Origin: Niveispirillum sp. SYP-B3756 | GTDB lineage: Bacteria; Pseudomonadota; Alphaproteobacteria; Azospirillales; Azospirillaceae | Assembly (NCBI RefSeq): GCF_009495745.1 | Contig: NZ_WIDQ01000010.1 | Coordinates: 1 to 64,000, forward strand | Direction: 5' to 3' | DNA length: 64,000 nt | Shown: positions 9,799 through 18,050 of the stretch, one piece after another | Layout: each line of letters begins with the position of its first letter | Position numbering within the stretch: position 1 is the stretch's first letter | Translations under genes and position numbers: made by a program | Notes under the pieces: generated by a model | What the model was told of the DNA's origin: nothing | The model's input: only the letters and a program-made list of their open reading frames with translations | The model's database searches: none

Positions 9799-11274
9799 GT
9801 GGTCAGCTTCAATCCCGATCAGATCGCCCCGATCCCCGGTTCCAACATCATCGGCGGGCGCCGTGTGCTGGGCCAGGGGCCGGCGCTGACGGTGCTGCGC
9901 CCGTCTGATGCGCGCCCTTTTGCTGATCTGGATACGGCCAGCGCCGATCAGGTGGATCAGGCGGTGGAAGATGCCGCCCGCGCCTTCAAGCAGAGCGACT
10001 GGGCCCGCGTCGAACCGCGCCAACGCATGAAGGTGCTGCGCCGCTGGGCCGATCTGATTGAAGCCGATATGGATGTGCTGGCGCCGCTGGAGGCTGCCGG
10101 CTCCACCCGCACCATCGCGGAGACACGGGCCTGGGACGTCTGGTATACGGCTGAAACCCTCCGCTTCTTTGCGGAATTTGCCGACAAGGTGGGCGGCGAT
10201 GTCGCCGCCACCAGCCATGACAAGCTGGGCCTGACCATCACCGAACCCTATGGCGTGATTGCCGCTGTAGCACCTTGGAACCTGCCCCTGGTCATGGCCG
10301 GCTGGAAGGTCGCCCCGGCGCTGGCGGCGGGCAATGCTGTGGTGCTGAAGCCCAGCGAGATGACGCCCTTCAGCGTGGTGCGGCTGGCTGAACTGGCGAT
10401 AGAGGCGGGGTTGCCGCCGGGCCTGTTCAATATCGTGCAGGGTGACGGGCGCCAGGTGGGGGACCGGCTGTGCCGGCATCCGCTGGTATCCAAGGTGACC
10501 TTCACCGGCTCCACCCGCACCGGCATCGCCATCATGCAGGCCTGTGCAGAGACGGGGCCGAAGCCGGTGACGCTGGAGCTGGGTGGCAAGAGCCCGCAAC
10601 TGGTCTTTGCTGATGCCAGCGACCTGGACAAGACAGCCGGCATCGTCGCCCGGGCCATCACGCTGAATGCCGGGCAGGTCTGTGTTGCCGGTTCCCGCCT
10701 GCTGGTGCAGGAACAGGTGGCCGACCGGGTGGTGTCAGCCATCTGTGACCGGTTCCAGGCCCTGCGCCCCGGCCCGACCTGGGAGGCGGGGACCAGCCTG
10801 TCGCCCATCATCTCCCATCCCCAGGCCGAGCGGATCGACGGCATTGTCAGTCGCACCAAGGCGGCGGGGGCGGAGGTGCTGACCGGGGGCGGCCGGGCCG
10901 CCGGCCCGCAGGATGGGGCGTTTTATCAGCCCACCATGCTGGCCGGGTTGACGCGGGAGCATGAGGCGGTGCGGGAGGAGATTTTTGGCCCCGTGCTGAC
11001 CGTGCAGACCTTCGGTGAGGAAGAGGAGGCCTTTGCCCTGGCCAATGACAGCGGCTTCGGGCTGGCGGCGGGCGTGCACACGGGCGACGTTTCCCGCGCG
11101 CTGCGGGCCTTACGCGCACTGGAGGCGGGAACGGTTTGGGTCAACCGCTATGGCCGTTCCAATGATTTCATCCTGCCCACCGGCGGTTTCAAGAAATCCG
11201 GCATCGGCAAGGATCTGGGGCGGGAAGCCTATGAGGCCAACCGGAAATCCAAAACCATGCTGATTGAGTTCTGA
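9799..11274 (+). CDS. Aldehyde dehydrogenase (betaine-aldehyde / gamma-aminobutyraldehyde dehydrogenase-like)
   Basis: This 491-residue protein starts at a GTG with AGGAG about 10 bases upstream. Family motifs are VAPWNLPLVMAGWK, KVTFTGSTRTG, the catalytic Glu in LELGGKSPQLVF, the catalytic Cys in NAGQVCVAGSR, and GGFKKSGIGKDLGREA at the C-terminus. It oxidises an aldehyde to the acid with NAD(P). It is divergent from the GNAT operon and is a different subtype from the GabD-like enzyme (GKSPQ and VCVAGSR rather than GNAPL and TCVCANR). The natural substrate cannot be read from the sequence. Confidence 0.85.
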   Translation: MVSFNPDQIAPIPGSNIIGGRRVLGQGPALTVLRPSDARPFADLDTASADQVDQAVEDAARAFKQSDWARVEPRQRMKVLRRWADLIEADMDVLAPLEAAGSTRTIAETRAWDVWYTAETLRFFAEFADKVGGDVAATSHDKLGLTITEPYGVIAAVAPWNLPLVMAGWKVAPALAAGNAVVLKPSEMTPFSVVRLAELAIEAGLPPGLFNIVQGDGRQVGDRLCRHPLVSKVTFTGSTRTGIAIMQACAETGPKPVTLELGGKSPQLVFADASDLDKTAGIVARAITLNAGQVCVAGSRLLVQEQVADRVVSAICDRFQALRPGPTWEAGTSLSPIISHPQAERIDGIVSRTKAAGAEVLTGGGRAAGPQDGAFYQPTMLAGLTREHEAVREEIFGPVLTVQTFGEEEEAFALANDSGFGLAAGVHTGDVSRALRALRALEAGTVWVNRYGRSNDFILPTGGFKKSGIGKDLGREAYEANRKSKTMLIEF

Positions 11275-11327
11275 TTGCCGCCCGTTCTATGGTGTCGAGG
11301 ACTGATCCGCAACCGGACACCGGCACC

Positions 11328-12281
11328 ATGACCAATCCGCTTCCCCTGATCCTTGATGGCGATCCCGGCACCGATGACTTGTTGACCTGGATGTGGGCAC
11401 TGGCTGTGCCGGACCGGGTGAAGGTGCTGGGCATCTGCACCGTGCATGGCAATGTGGCCCTGTCCCGCACTACGGAAAATGCCCTGGCCCTGCTGGACCA
11501 TCTTAATGCCCCTGTCATTCCCGTTCATGCCGGAGAAAAGGCACCCTTAGGCCGGGCGGAACCGCCGGCCGGCGATGGCGCCTTTGCCGAAAGCGGCTTG
11601 GGGGCCTTGGTGCTGGCACCGGCCACGCGCAAGCCGGCCTCTTATGACGCGGTGGGTTGGATGGCGGATACGCTGCGCAGCCATCCGCCGCGCAGCGTGA
11701 CCATCTGCGCCACCGGCCCGCTGACCAATCTGGCCCGACTGCTGGAGCGCGCGCCGGATGCCTTTGCCCGTATCGGCCATCTGGCGGTGATGGGTGGTTC
11801 CTGCGATCTGCTGCCGCCCAACCATGTGCGGCGGGGCAATATCACCGAATGGGCTGAGTTCAATTTCTACATGGACCCGCTGGCGGCCCAGCAGGTGCTG
11901 AACAGCGGCATCCCCATCACCCTGATGCCGCTGGATCTGACCCACCAGCTTGTCAGTACGCCCGACCGGCTGGCCCGCGCCCGCGCACTGCCGCGCTATG
12001 GGGAGGAGGTGGCGCTGATGCTGGACGCCGCCGCCCATCTAGACCGGCCGAAATTCGGCGCCAATGGCGCCTTCCAGCATGACATGACGGTGCTGGCCAC
12101 TCTGCTGCACCCGGAATTGTTTGAAGGGGAACAGTCGCAGGTGACCATAGCCACAACGGGTGTCGGGTCCGGCGCCTGCCTGCGCGTGCCGGACCCGGCG
12201 GGGGCTGTGCGCGTCATGCTGCGCGTGCCCGATCCGGCTGCGTTCTTCGACCGGTTCTTCCAGGCATTGGGGGAACCATGA
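11328..12281 (+). CDS. Inosine/uridine-preferring nucleoside hydrolase family protein
   Basis: The ATG at 11328 places the metal-binding motif DGDPGTDD at residues 10-17, as expected for the family. An in-frame ATG at 11289 is possible but neither start has a strong ribosome site. Other signatures are CATGPLTNLARLL, VMGGS, EFNFYMDPLAAQQVL and the C-terminal active-site stretch GAFQHDMTVLATLL. These enzymes cleave the N-glycosidic bond of ribonucleosides for salvage. No N-terminal signal sequence is present. The stop overlaps the next gene's start (ATGA). Confidence 0.88.
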   Translation: MTNPLPLILDGDPGTDDLLTWMWALAVPDRVKVLGICTVHGNVALSRTTENALALLDHLNAPVIPVHAGEKAPLGRAEPPAGDGAFAESGLGALVLAPATRKPASYDAVGWMADTLRSHPPRSVTICATGPLTNLARLLERAPDAFARIGHLAVMGGSCDLLPPNHVRRGNITEWAEFNFYMDPLAAQQVLNSGIPITLMPLDLTHQLVSTPDRLARARALPRYGEEVALMLDAAAHLDRPKFGANGAFQHDMTVLATLLHPELFEGEQSQVTIATTGVGSGACLRVPDPAGAVRVMLRVPDPAAFFDRFFQALGEP

Positions 12282-12664
12282 CAGAGAGCCCGGAACCCAT
12301 CCTTTTTGAACCGGCCGTGCCGATTGTCCGCATTTTTGATGTGGCAAAGGCACGGGAGTTTTATCTGGATTTTCTGGGCTTTGCGCTGGATTGGGAACAT
12401 CGGTTCGGCGACAATTTTCCGCTTTATTGCCAAGTGTCGCGCGGCCCCCTGCGGCTGCACCTGTCCGAACATGCCGGCGATGCCACGCCGGGCGGGAACA
12501 TGGTTGTCTATATGACGGGTATCCAGGCCTTTCAGCAGGAACTGGCGGCCCAGGACTACCGCTATATGAAGCCGGATCTGGAAATGCTGGACGATATGCT
12601 GATGGTCCAGGTCACGGATCCGTTCGGCAACCGGATACGCTTTCTGGAACTACCTGATACCTGA
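12278..12664 (+). CDS. Glyoxalase/bleomycin-resistance fold protein
   Basis: This 128-residue protein has a single VOC (vicinal oxygen chelate) unit pair: VPIVRIFDVAKAREFYLDFLGFALDW at the start and VTDPFGNRIRFLE at the end. The domain organisation resembles bleomycin-resistance proteins (glyoxalase superfamily). It overlaps the nucleoside hydrolase by 4 bases and so is translationally coupled. Substrate is unknown; the family includes drug-binding proteins and metabolite lyases or dioxygenases. Confidence 0.8.
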   Translation: MTESPEPILFEPAVPIVRIFDVAKAREFYLDFLGFALDWEHRFGDNFPLYCQVSRGPLRLHLSEHAGDATPGGNMVVYMTGIQAFQQELAAQDYRYMKPDLEMLDDMLMVQVTDPFGNRIRFLELPDT

Positions 12665-12813
12665 TAGCGGTTCCCTATGCTTGAACGGTTTGGGATGGCC
12701 TAGGGTGGCTTTGCCGATCGCTCGATAATGGCAGGAAACTGCTTCGTATTACAGCAGGGGTTGCAATCCATAGGGGTTGGTTCATTCTCTCCCACAAAGA
12801 ATAGGGGAGGGGA

Positions 12814-13251
12814 ATGATGAGGTCGCCTTGTGTTATCGCCGCTGCCGGTTTGCTGTTGGTCTCGTTTCCGGCCTTTGCGGGCGACGCAACGGGGCTGACG
12901 GCGACATCGCTGCTGGACACGAAGACATTGGGGGATGGGCTGCCGCTGCGCTATCCTCCGGGTGACGCCCATCTGACCGCGCTTATGGTGGAACTGGCTC
13001 CCGGCGGTGAAACCGGTTTACACCGTCACCCGATGCCGGTGGTGGGCTACATCGTTTCCGGAGAGGTAACGGTCTCTGCTGAGGGCATGGCACCCCGGGT
13101 ATTCAAGGCGGGTGAGGCCTTCGTGGAAACCTCCGTCTGGCACAATGGTCGCAATGAGGGGCGGGAGCCGGTGAGGATTCTGGCGATCTATCTGGGGGCG
13201 GAAGGTCAGTTGCGGGTTGAAAAGAAGCAAGGCAGCGACGGGCATTATTGA
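12814..13251 (+). CDS. Secreted single-domain cupin protein
   Basis: This 145-residue protein has a signal peptide (about 1-22, MMRSPCVIAAAGLLLVSFPAFA). A cupin barrel follows, with metal-binding motif 1 GETGLHRHPMPVVGYIVSGE and motif 2 around FKAGEAFVETSVWHNG. Periplasmic cupins of this form often have no assigned substrate. The start follows a GGGAGGGGA ribosome site. It is separated by about 150 bp from the glyoxalase-fold gene and is probably a separate unit. Confidence 0.75.
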   Translation: MMRSPCVIAAAGLLLVSFPAFAGDATGLTATSLLDTKTLGDGLPLRYPPGDAHLTALMVELAPGGETGLHRHPMPVVGYIVSGEVTVSAEGMAPRVFKAGEAFVETSVWHNGRNEGREPVRILAIYLGAEGQLRVEKKQGSDGHY

Positions 13252-13351
13252 TGCCCCTCACCGCCCGGTTGCGCGCCTTGTCATCTGGCGATGGCGTCTC
13301 GGTCTGAGAAGAAGTCCTATTTATCCAACAGGTTACAGGGGGAGTGATGAT

Positions 13352-13378
13352 ACCGGCCATGGCATAGCCATGGCCGGT
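13352..13378. terminator. Strong hairpin downstream of the cupin gene
   Basis: ACCGGCCATGG and CCATGGCCGGT form a perfect 11-bp stem around a 5-base loop, about 100 bases after the cupin stop. No T-tract follows on the plus strand, so factor-independent termination is uncertain. The rest of 13252-13658 is AT-richer than its surroundings and presumably holds the chemoreceptor promoter. I saw no gene in it. Confidence 0.4.
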
Positions 13379-13658
13379 GCCGGGGAAAGCACATCTTAAA
13401 AAAAATAGGCGAGAACAGGGGTTTGTCAGCCATTTCCATAATGCTTCCATCGGGCAAAAATACGGTAAAAGTATTATAAATCATCATTGTAATTTGAGTG
13501 GGCGATATTTGTATGCATAAGGTCATGTTGACCTTATTGGGAATACGAACGTAGGATTTTTTAAGAGCGAGCGGTGCGGTTATTTTCTGATGAAAATGAC
13601 CTACCTTTTGACTGCGCTTGTCCTGTTGTCGTCGGTTAGAAAACCCAAAGGGTGGGTG

Positions 13659-15350
13659 ATGTTCTCATTCGCAAACAATATGTCAGTCAAAACCAGGATT
13701 GGCCTTTCCTTCGCAGGCGTCCTGGTTGTCATCATTTTGATGGGGCTTTACCTCAACACGCAGATTGCGGTGGTGGCGAAGACCAGCCAATGGAACACGC
13801 ACACGTACAAGGTTCTGGCAAGCATCGATGATATTGTGGCTGGCATGGTGAATCAGGAAACCGGCCTGCGCGGTTATCTGTTGTCAGGCAAGAAAGAGTT
13901 TCTGGAACCCTATAATGGCGGACGCAAGCGGACGGCGGAGGCCTGGCAGCAGGCGAAGGAACTGACGGCGGACAATGCCGCTCAGCAGCGGCGCCTGGAC
14001 GATCTGAAGGCTGCCATCGACCAATGGCAGAATAAAGTTGCCGAGCGGGAAATTGCGCTGATGGGTGATACTGCCACCATTCAAGCGGCGCGTGATATGG
14101 TAGCCAGTGGGGCCGGCAAGGTTTCGTTCGACGCGTTGCGCCGTATCGCCGCAGAAACACGAAGCGTCGAAAGCGACCTGCTGAAGACAAGGTCGGCGGA
14201 ACAGGATGGCGCGATCTCGGCATCAAGCACAGCGACCTGGGTGGGCGTGATCGCGGCGGCTCTTCTCTCGGCCTTGCTGGGCTTCCTGCTGGCGCGTGGT
14301 GTCAGCCTGCCCATCACGGGTATCTCCGATGTGATGCGCGCGCTGGCTGCCAACGACAAATCCGTGCAGGTGCCTTATCGTGAGCGGGGGGATGAGATTG
14401 GCAAGATGGCGCTGGCCGTGCAGGTGTTCAAGGAAAACGCCATTGAGATGGACCGGCTGCAGGCCGAACAGGAAAAGCTGAAGGCCACTGCTGAGGCGGA
14501 ACGTCGGGCAGGCATGTTGAAGCTTGCCGATGCGTTCGAAGCCCGGGTGAAGGGCGTGGTGGAGACCGTGGCCTCTGCCGCGACGGAGATGCAGGCCACG
14601 GCCTCGGCCATGTCGGGTACGGCGGAAGAAACCAGCCGACAGGCCATGGTGGTGGCGTCGGCCTCTGAGCAGGCATCTGCCAATGTTCAGACGGTGGCCA
14701 GTGCGACGGAAGAACTTTCCTCCTCCATCCAGGAGATCGGGCGGCAGGTGACCAGTTCCACCCAGATCGCCAATCAGGCGGTGGCGGAGACCAAGCGCAC
14801 CTCCGATACGATGAGTGCGCTGGTGCTCGCCGCCCAGCAGATTGGTGACATCATCAAGCTGATCAACGAAATTGCCAGCCAGACCAACCTGTTGGCCCTG
14901 AATGCCACCATCGAGGCGGCGCGCGCCGGTGATGCCGGCAAGGGGTTTGCTGTGGTGGCGTCGGAGGTGAAGGCACTGGCCACCCAGACCGCCCGTGCCA
15001 CCGAGGATATTCAGGCGAAGGTCAACGAAATTCAGACGGCCACGGGGGGCGCCAAGTCTGCTGTGGAAGGGGTGGAGAAAACCATCACCCGTCTGAATGA
15101 GATTGCGGGCAATATCGCGGCAGCGATTGAGCAGCAGGGGGCGGCAACGCGGGAAATCTCTTCCAATGTGCAGCAGGCTGCCCATGGTACCTATGAGGTG
15201 AATTCCAACATTACTGGGGTGAGCCAGGCCGCGGCAGAGGCAGGATCGGCGGCCACCCAGGTGCTGGGTGCCGCCAACGGCCTGTCTAAGGAGGCAGAAA
15301 CCCTGCGCCATGAGGTTGAGAATTTCATTTCCACGGTGCGCGCCGCCTGA
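13659..15350 (+). CDS. Methyl-accepting chemotaxis protein with CHASE3-type sensor
   Basis: About 563 residues from the ATG at 13659 ([15 protein letters not shown]), which has GGGTGGG upstream. The frame extends further upstream, but that extension is unlike the family. TM1 is at about 10-33. The periplasmic region contains the CHASE3 hallmark [24 protein letters not shown]2 ([19 protein letters not shown]) leads to a HAMP domain and a methyl-accepting signalling domain whose hairpin tip is [21 protein letters not shown]. It would signal to a CheA/CheW array not present in this window. The ligand is unknown. Confidence 0.93.
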   Translation: MFSFANNMSVKTRIGLSFAGVLVVIILMGLYLNTQIAVVAKTSQWNTHTYKVLASIDDIVAGMVNQETGLRGYLLSGKKEFLEPYNGGRKRTAEAWQQAKELTADNAAQQRRLDDLKAAIDQWQNKVAEREIALMGDTATIQAARDMVASGAGKVSFDALRRIAAETRSVESDLLKTRSAEQDGAISASSTATWVGVIAAALLSALLGFLLARGVSLPITGISDVMRALAANDKSVQVPYRERGDEIGKMALAVQVFKENAIEMDRLQAEQEKLKATAEAERRAGMLKLADAFEARVKGVVETVASAATEMQATASAMSGTAEETSRQAMVVASASEQASANVQTVASATEELSSSIQEIGRQVTSSTQIANQAVAETKRTSDTMSALVLAAQQIGDIIKLINEIASQTNLLALNATIEAARAGDAGKGFAVVASEVKALATQTARATEDIQAKVNEIQTATGGAKSAVEGVEKTITRLNEIAGNIAAAIEQQGAATREISSNVQQAAHGTYEVNSNITGVSQAAAEAGSAATQVLGAANGLSKEAETLRHEVENFISTVRAA

Positions 15351-15379
15351 TCCGGGCCTGGATGGATCGTGACACAGCG

Positions 15380-15424
15380 AGAAGGGGGGATGCGGTCAAG
15401 GCCGTATCCCCCCTTCTTGGTTTT
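15380..15424. terminator. Bidirectional intrinsic terminator between MCP and DoxX genes
   Basis: AGAAGGGGGGAT pairs with ATCCCCCCTTCT and extends through a CGG/CCG step with one mismatch, enclosing a 6-base loop. TGGTTTT follows on the plus strand. It sits between two convergent genes and fits a terminator for both. Confidence 0.8.
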
Positions 15425-15431
15425 CGACGGT

Positions 15432-15878
15432 TCAGATGGTGGCGGTCTGGTGCGGATTGACCGGCTCGGCATTATCCAGCGCAAAGGGGCCGGCACCGAA
15501 GGCGACGATCTGCAGGAAACCGCCGGCCATGGCGATATTCTTCCAGAACATGATCTGCTGAACATAGGCAGCCTGGGCATCGGCCAGCGCCCAGTAATTA
15601 TGGAACAGCAAGGCCGTCAGGATGGAGAAACCGGCCAGGGCCAGGGCACCCAGCCGCGCCTGGAAACCCAGCAGCACCATTGTGCCGCCGACAATCTCCG
15701 TTATCGCTGCGGCCGCCAGCAACAGGTCGGACGGCAACGGCAGGCCCGCCGTGGCAACATAGCCAACCGATGCATCCCAGGCCAGCAGCTTGCCCAAGCC
15801 GCTGGTGAGAAAAATGGCCGACAGCAGAACGCGGCCGATGACGGGGATGAAATCGGAGAATTTGTTGAAGCCGATCAT
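15432..15878 (-). CDS. DoxX family membrane protein
   Basis: About 148 residues from the ATG at 15878 (MIGFNKFSDFIPVIGR), chosen because AAAGGAT precedes it. The longer frame to 16010 adds an unlike N-terminus. There are four hydrophobic segments with the DoxX pattern: IGRVLLSAIFLTSGLGKL, AAAAITEIVGGTMVLLGF, LGALALAGFSILTALLFHNYW and NIAMAGGFLQIVAFGAG. DoxX-like proteins are small inner-membrane proteins linked to quinone or redox functions, but the exact role is unknown. The gene is convergent with the chemoreceptor gene. Confidence 0.85.
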   Translation of the reverse strand: MIGFNKFSDFIPVIGRVLLSAIFLTSGLGKLLAWDASVGYVATAGLPLPSDLLLAAAAITEIVGGTMVLLGFQARLGALALAGFSILTALLFHNYWALADAQAAYVQQIMFWKNIAMAGGFLQIVAFGAGPFALDNAEPVNPHQTATI

Positions 15879-16163
15879 GATGGCGATCCTTTTTCCGGGG
15901 TGGAGGGGCGGGGCCGTGTGCGGCGTCGTCCGCTGATGGGAGAAAGCTATCGCCAGCCGGGGTGTGAAACAATTCAGCAAGATTGGAAAATATTGTCCTG
16001 ATTTTCGCAACTATCCCTTTGCCCTTTTCGTTTCCCACTCGGTTCGGTGAGCGTGTCTGGCAGATCAAACCCATGCTTCTGCACCTGATCACCCGTCCTT
16101 CCCTGCGCAACGCTGCGCAACAGTTTAAGCGCTGATGGTGCGCAGCCGCCCGGCCGGTCGGGA

Positions 16164-17150
16164 TCAGTAACGGGGCTGGGTGGCGGGGCGGTAGATATTC
16201 AGCTCCTCCCCCGCCGTGCGCGCCAGCCAGGGGTTCATGCGTGCCTCTGCCCCGGCGGGAAAGGGCAGCAGCCGTTCATCGACATGGTTGGCCAGCTGCA
16301 GCATGGCCCGCAGCCGATAGACCAGGAGACGCACCGGCGGGCGCACCGCCCGGTCGGCGGATGGCCGCATCACCCCGTCGGGGCGAGCCGGCACCGGACG
16401 GTGCGGGGGACGCGCGGGCGGTTCGGCAGCGGCAGGGGCCGCCGCTGGAAGGGGGCCGGTGGCGGGGGAGGCATCGCCGGGGACGGGCGAGGGTACGGGC
16501 GCCGGATCGGGCATTGCCGCCAGCGGTTCCGGTTCCGTGGCAGCGGCGGCGGCGCTGGTCGCCGGGGCGGCGGCCTCGGCAGGTTGCGGCCGGGGCCGGC
16601 GGGGCATGGGGCGGCGGATAGGACGACGTTCCGGTTCAGGCTGGCATTCCTTGGCCACCAGCAATGGCCCACCCAGTTCCAGCCGCTCCGCCGCCCAGAG
16701 GATGGCGCGGATATTGCCGGCATTGATGGCCCGCGACAGCCCTTCCACCACGGCATGACGCATGGCGACGAAACGGCTGTCGCTTTCCCGGCGCAGCATT
16801 TCCCATTCCGCCGCGATGCGGCGGCGCAGGCCTGGGGAGCGTTGCAGCGCCCGCCAGATGGTGCTGCGCGACAGGGTGAAATGGCGCGCCACCTCTGTCA
16901 CCGTCACGCCAGACGCCAGATAATAGGCGATGCGCGCCCATTGTTCATCGCTGCGGCTGCGGTTGTTCAGCCCCTCGGTGAACATATGTTCATAGGCATA
17001 TTCCACATCCTCCCCATTGCGCCACGCCTCCTTATCCTCCGACCCACGCCACCAGGCCTCCCGCTGTTCATCCTTGGGCAGGGCGGCATGGGCGGGGTCC
17101 AACTGGGCCGGGTCCAGGGAATGGATAGTGGGCTTGGTGTCGCGCGGCAT
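16164..17150 (-). CDS. HTH-domain protein with Pro/Ala-rich linker, function unknown
   Basis: This 328-residue protein is not recognised as a named family. Residues of about 70-110 hold a helix-turn-helix (YYLASGVTVTEVARHFTLSRSTIWRALQRSPGL), resembling resolvase or terminase-small-subunit HTHs. A helical segment follows (SDSRFVAMRHAVVEGLSRAINAGNIRAILWAAERL). Residues of about 175-265 are a low-complexity Ala/Pro/Glu linker, and the C-terminus is a short conserved-looking segment. The composition matches the host and no other phage gene is nearby, so a prophage origin is not supported. It is divergent from the parD-like gene. Confidence 0.55.
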   Translation of the reverse strand: MPRDTKPTIHSLDPAQLDPAHAALPKDEQREAWWRGSEDKEAWRNGEDVEYAYEHMFTEGLNNRSRSDEQWARIAYYLASGVTVTEVARHFTLSRSTIWRALQRSPGLRRRIAAEWEMLRRESDSRFVAMRHAVVEGLSRAINAGNIRAILWAAERLELGGPLLVAKECQPEPERRPIRRPMPRRPRPQPAEAAAPATSAAAAATEPEPLAAMPDPAPVPSPVPGDASPATGPLPAAAPAAAEPPARPPHRPVPARPDGVMRPSADRAVRPPVRLLVYRLRAMLQLANHVDERLLPFPAGAEARMNPWLARTAGEELNIYRPATQPRY

Positions 17151-17280
17151 GGGAGGCTCCGGGGTGATGGGTTGGGGTATTTATTCCTATCATACTTGGG
17201 GTTCCGGGGCAAGATGGGGTGGACGGGGCATGGGGATTGGGGTAATTTTTGCTACTTGGTCTTACCAGGAAGCACCCGTC

Positions 17281-17541
17281 ATGCCGGATATTCAGAAAAT
17301 CAGCATTGCTGTGACCAGCGACCAACTGGCCGCCATGCGCGAGGCGGTGGAAACCGGTGATTATGCCACCACCAGCGAGGTGGTGCGGGAGGCCGTGCGG
17401 GACTGGCAGATGAAGCGCGCCCAGCGGCAAGAAGAACAGGCCCGGCTGCGCCACGCCTGGAATGAGGGCAAGGCGAGCGGCGGCACAGCCGCATTTGATA
17501 TTGAGCGCACCATTACCGCCGCGAAGGCACGGTGGCGGTAA
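17281..17541 (+). CDS. ParD-family antitoxin (apparently without ParE)
   Basis: This 86-residue protein from the ATG at 17281 has AGGAAG upstream. The N-terminal ribbon-helix-helix reads ISIAVTSDQLAAMREAVETGDYATTSEVVREAVRDWQ, typical of ParD/CopG antitoxins that bind both DNA and a ParE toxin. No ParE-like frame follows: the next 80 bases contain only a 10-codon ORF. The partner is therefore missing, lost, or elsewhere. The gene borders the AT-rich defence island. Confidence 0.82.
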   Translation: MPDIQKISIAVTSDQLAAMREAVETGDYATTSEVVREAVRDWQMKRAQRQEEQARLRHAWNEGKASGGTAAFDIERTITAAKARWR

Positions 17542-17624
17542 ATGGCTGAAAGGATCAGATCAATTTACCCATAACCCCAGTAATGGGGGCACAGAATACA
17601 GCCAAGGTCACAGGAGAGAGCCCC

Positions 17625-17762
17625 ATGACGCTATATCAGAACGGTCAAGTTAAGATTCCCTATTTTTTTGCTCTGCGATATGGTACGGACGGCGTTGTTG
17701 TCCAACGCCTCGAGGTTCTTACCGAGAGCGGGCGCTGTGTGGTGTCCATGAAGCTTGAATAG
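17625..17762 (+). CDS. Possible 45-residue small protein, unrecognised
   Basis: An ATG with a good ribosome site (AGGAGAG, about 5 bases upstream) opens 45 codons: MTLYQNGQVKIPYFFALRYG, then a C-terminal part ending VVSMKLE. The composition is plausible for a small beta-rich protein (alternating V/Q/R/L). No family was recognised. It lies between parD and the structured leader of the deaminase gene. It could be a real small protein or chance. Confidence 0.35.
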   Translation: MTLYQNGQVKIPYFFALRYGTDGVVVQRLEVLTESGRCVVSMKLE

Positions 17763-17835
17763 TTGAATAATCTACCCAGGATAACCCAAGCGCCAGTGGC
17801 GCTGTCGGTACTGCTCCTGGCGCGTGCTTTACCGG

Positions 17836-17924
17836 CCTTATTGGGGGTGGGACAGGTGGTGATCAGCTTAGGGGGAAGATGCAACGGCACAGGACGGTGA
17901 TAAAGGTAGGAGAACCCAATAAGG
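17836..17924 (+). ncRNA. Structured leader RNA upstream of the AvcD-like deaminase (AvcI-like or cis-regulatory candidate)
   Basis: CCTTATTGGG (17836-17845) and CCCAATAAGG (17915-17924) are perfect 10-base complements that enclose 69 bases. An upstream small hairpin (AGCGCCA/TGGCGCT) lies near 17789. The 3' arm runs into AAGGAG, the ribosome site of the leader ORF at 17931, so the stem could hide it. T-rich stretches follow. In Vibrio, avcD is preceded by the RNA AvcI, which inhibits the deaminase. Position and structure suggest an analogous element here, but no sequence match is claimed. Confidence 0.4.
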
Positions 17925-17930
17925 AGCGAG

Positions 17931-17981
17931 ATGAGAGATTTTTTAATTTTTTGTAGAAATTTTTATCTAGAAAATTTATGA
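17931..17981 (+). CDS. Possible 16-residue leader peptide before the deaminase gene
   Basis: A near-ideal AAGGAGCGAG site precedes an ATG that opens 16 codons (MRDFLIFCRNFYLENL) ending in TGA at 17979-17981. The TGA overlaps a further ATG. The peptide is rich in Phe and Leu. Its ribosome site lies in the 3' arm of the long stem just upstream, a layout seen in translationally controlled leaders. Whether it is translated is unknown. Confidence 0.3.
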   Translation: MRDFLIFCRNFYLENL

Positions 17982-18050
17982 TCGAAGCGTCAAAAAATGA
18001 CACATCAGCGCAATACTCGGCAAGTAATTAAAAAATGGTGGAGCGTTAGA

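Noticed and set aside
13590..13658. Upstream extension of the chemoreceptor ([13 protein letters not shown]...)
   Set aside because: The extension would add a second hydrophobic leader before the genuine first TM helix. The ATG at 13659 has a good ribosome site.
16164..17150. Prophage terminase small subunit at 16164-17150
   Set aside because: The HTH is terminase-like, but there is no large terminase, portal or other phage gene nearby, and base composition matches the chromosome.
17542..17574. A remnant ParE toxin after ParD
   Set aside because: The only frame is 10 codons (MAERIRSIYP) and shows no ParE motif.
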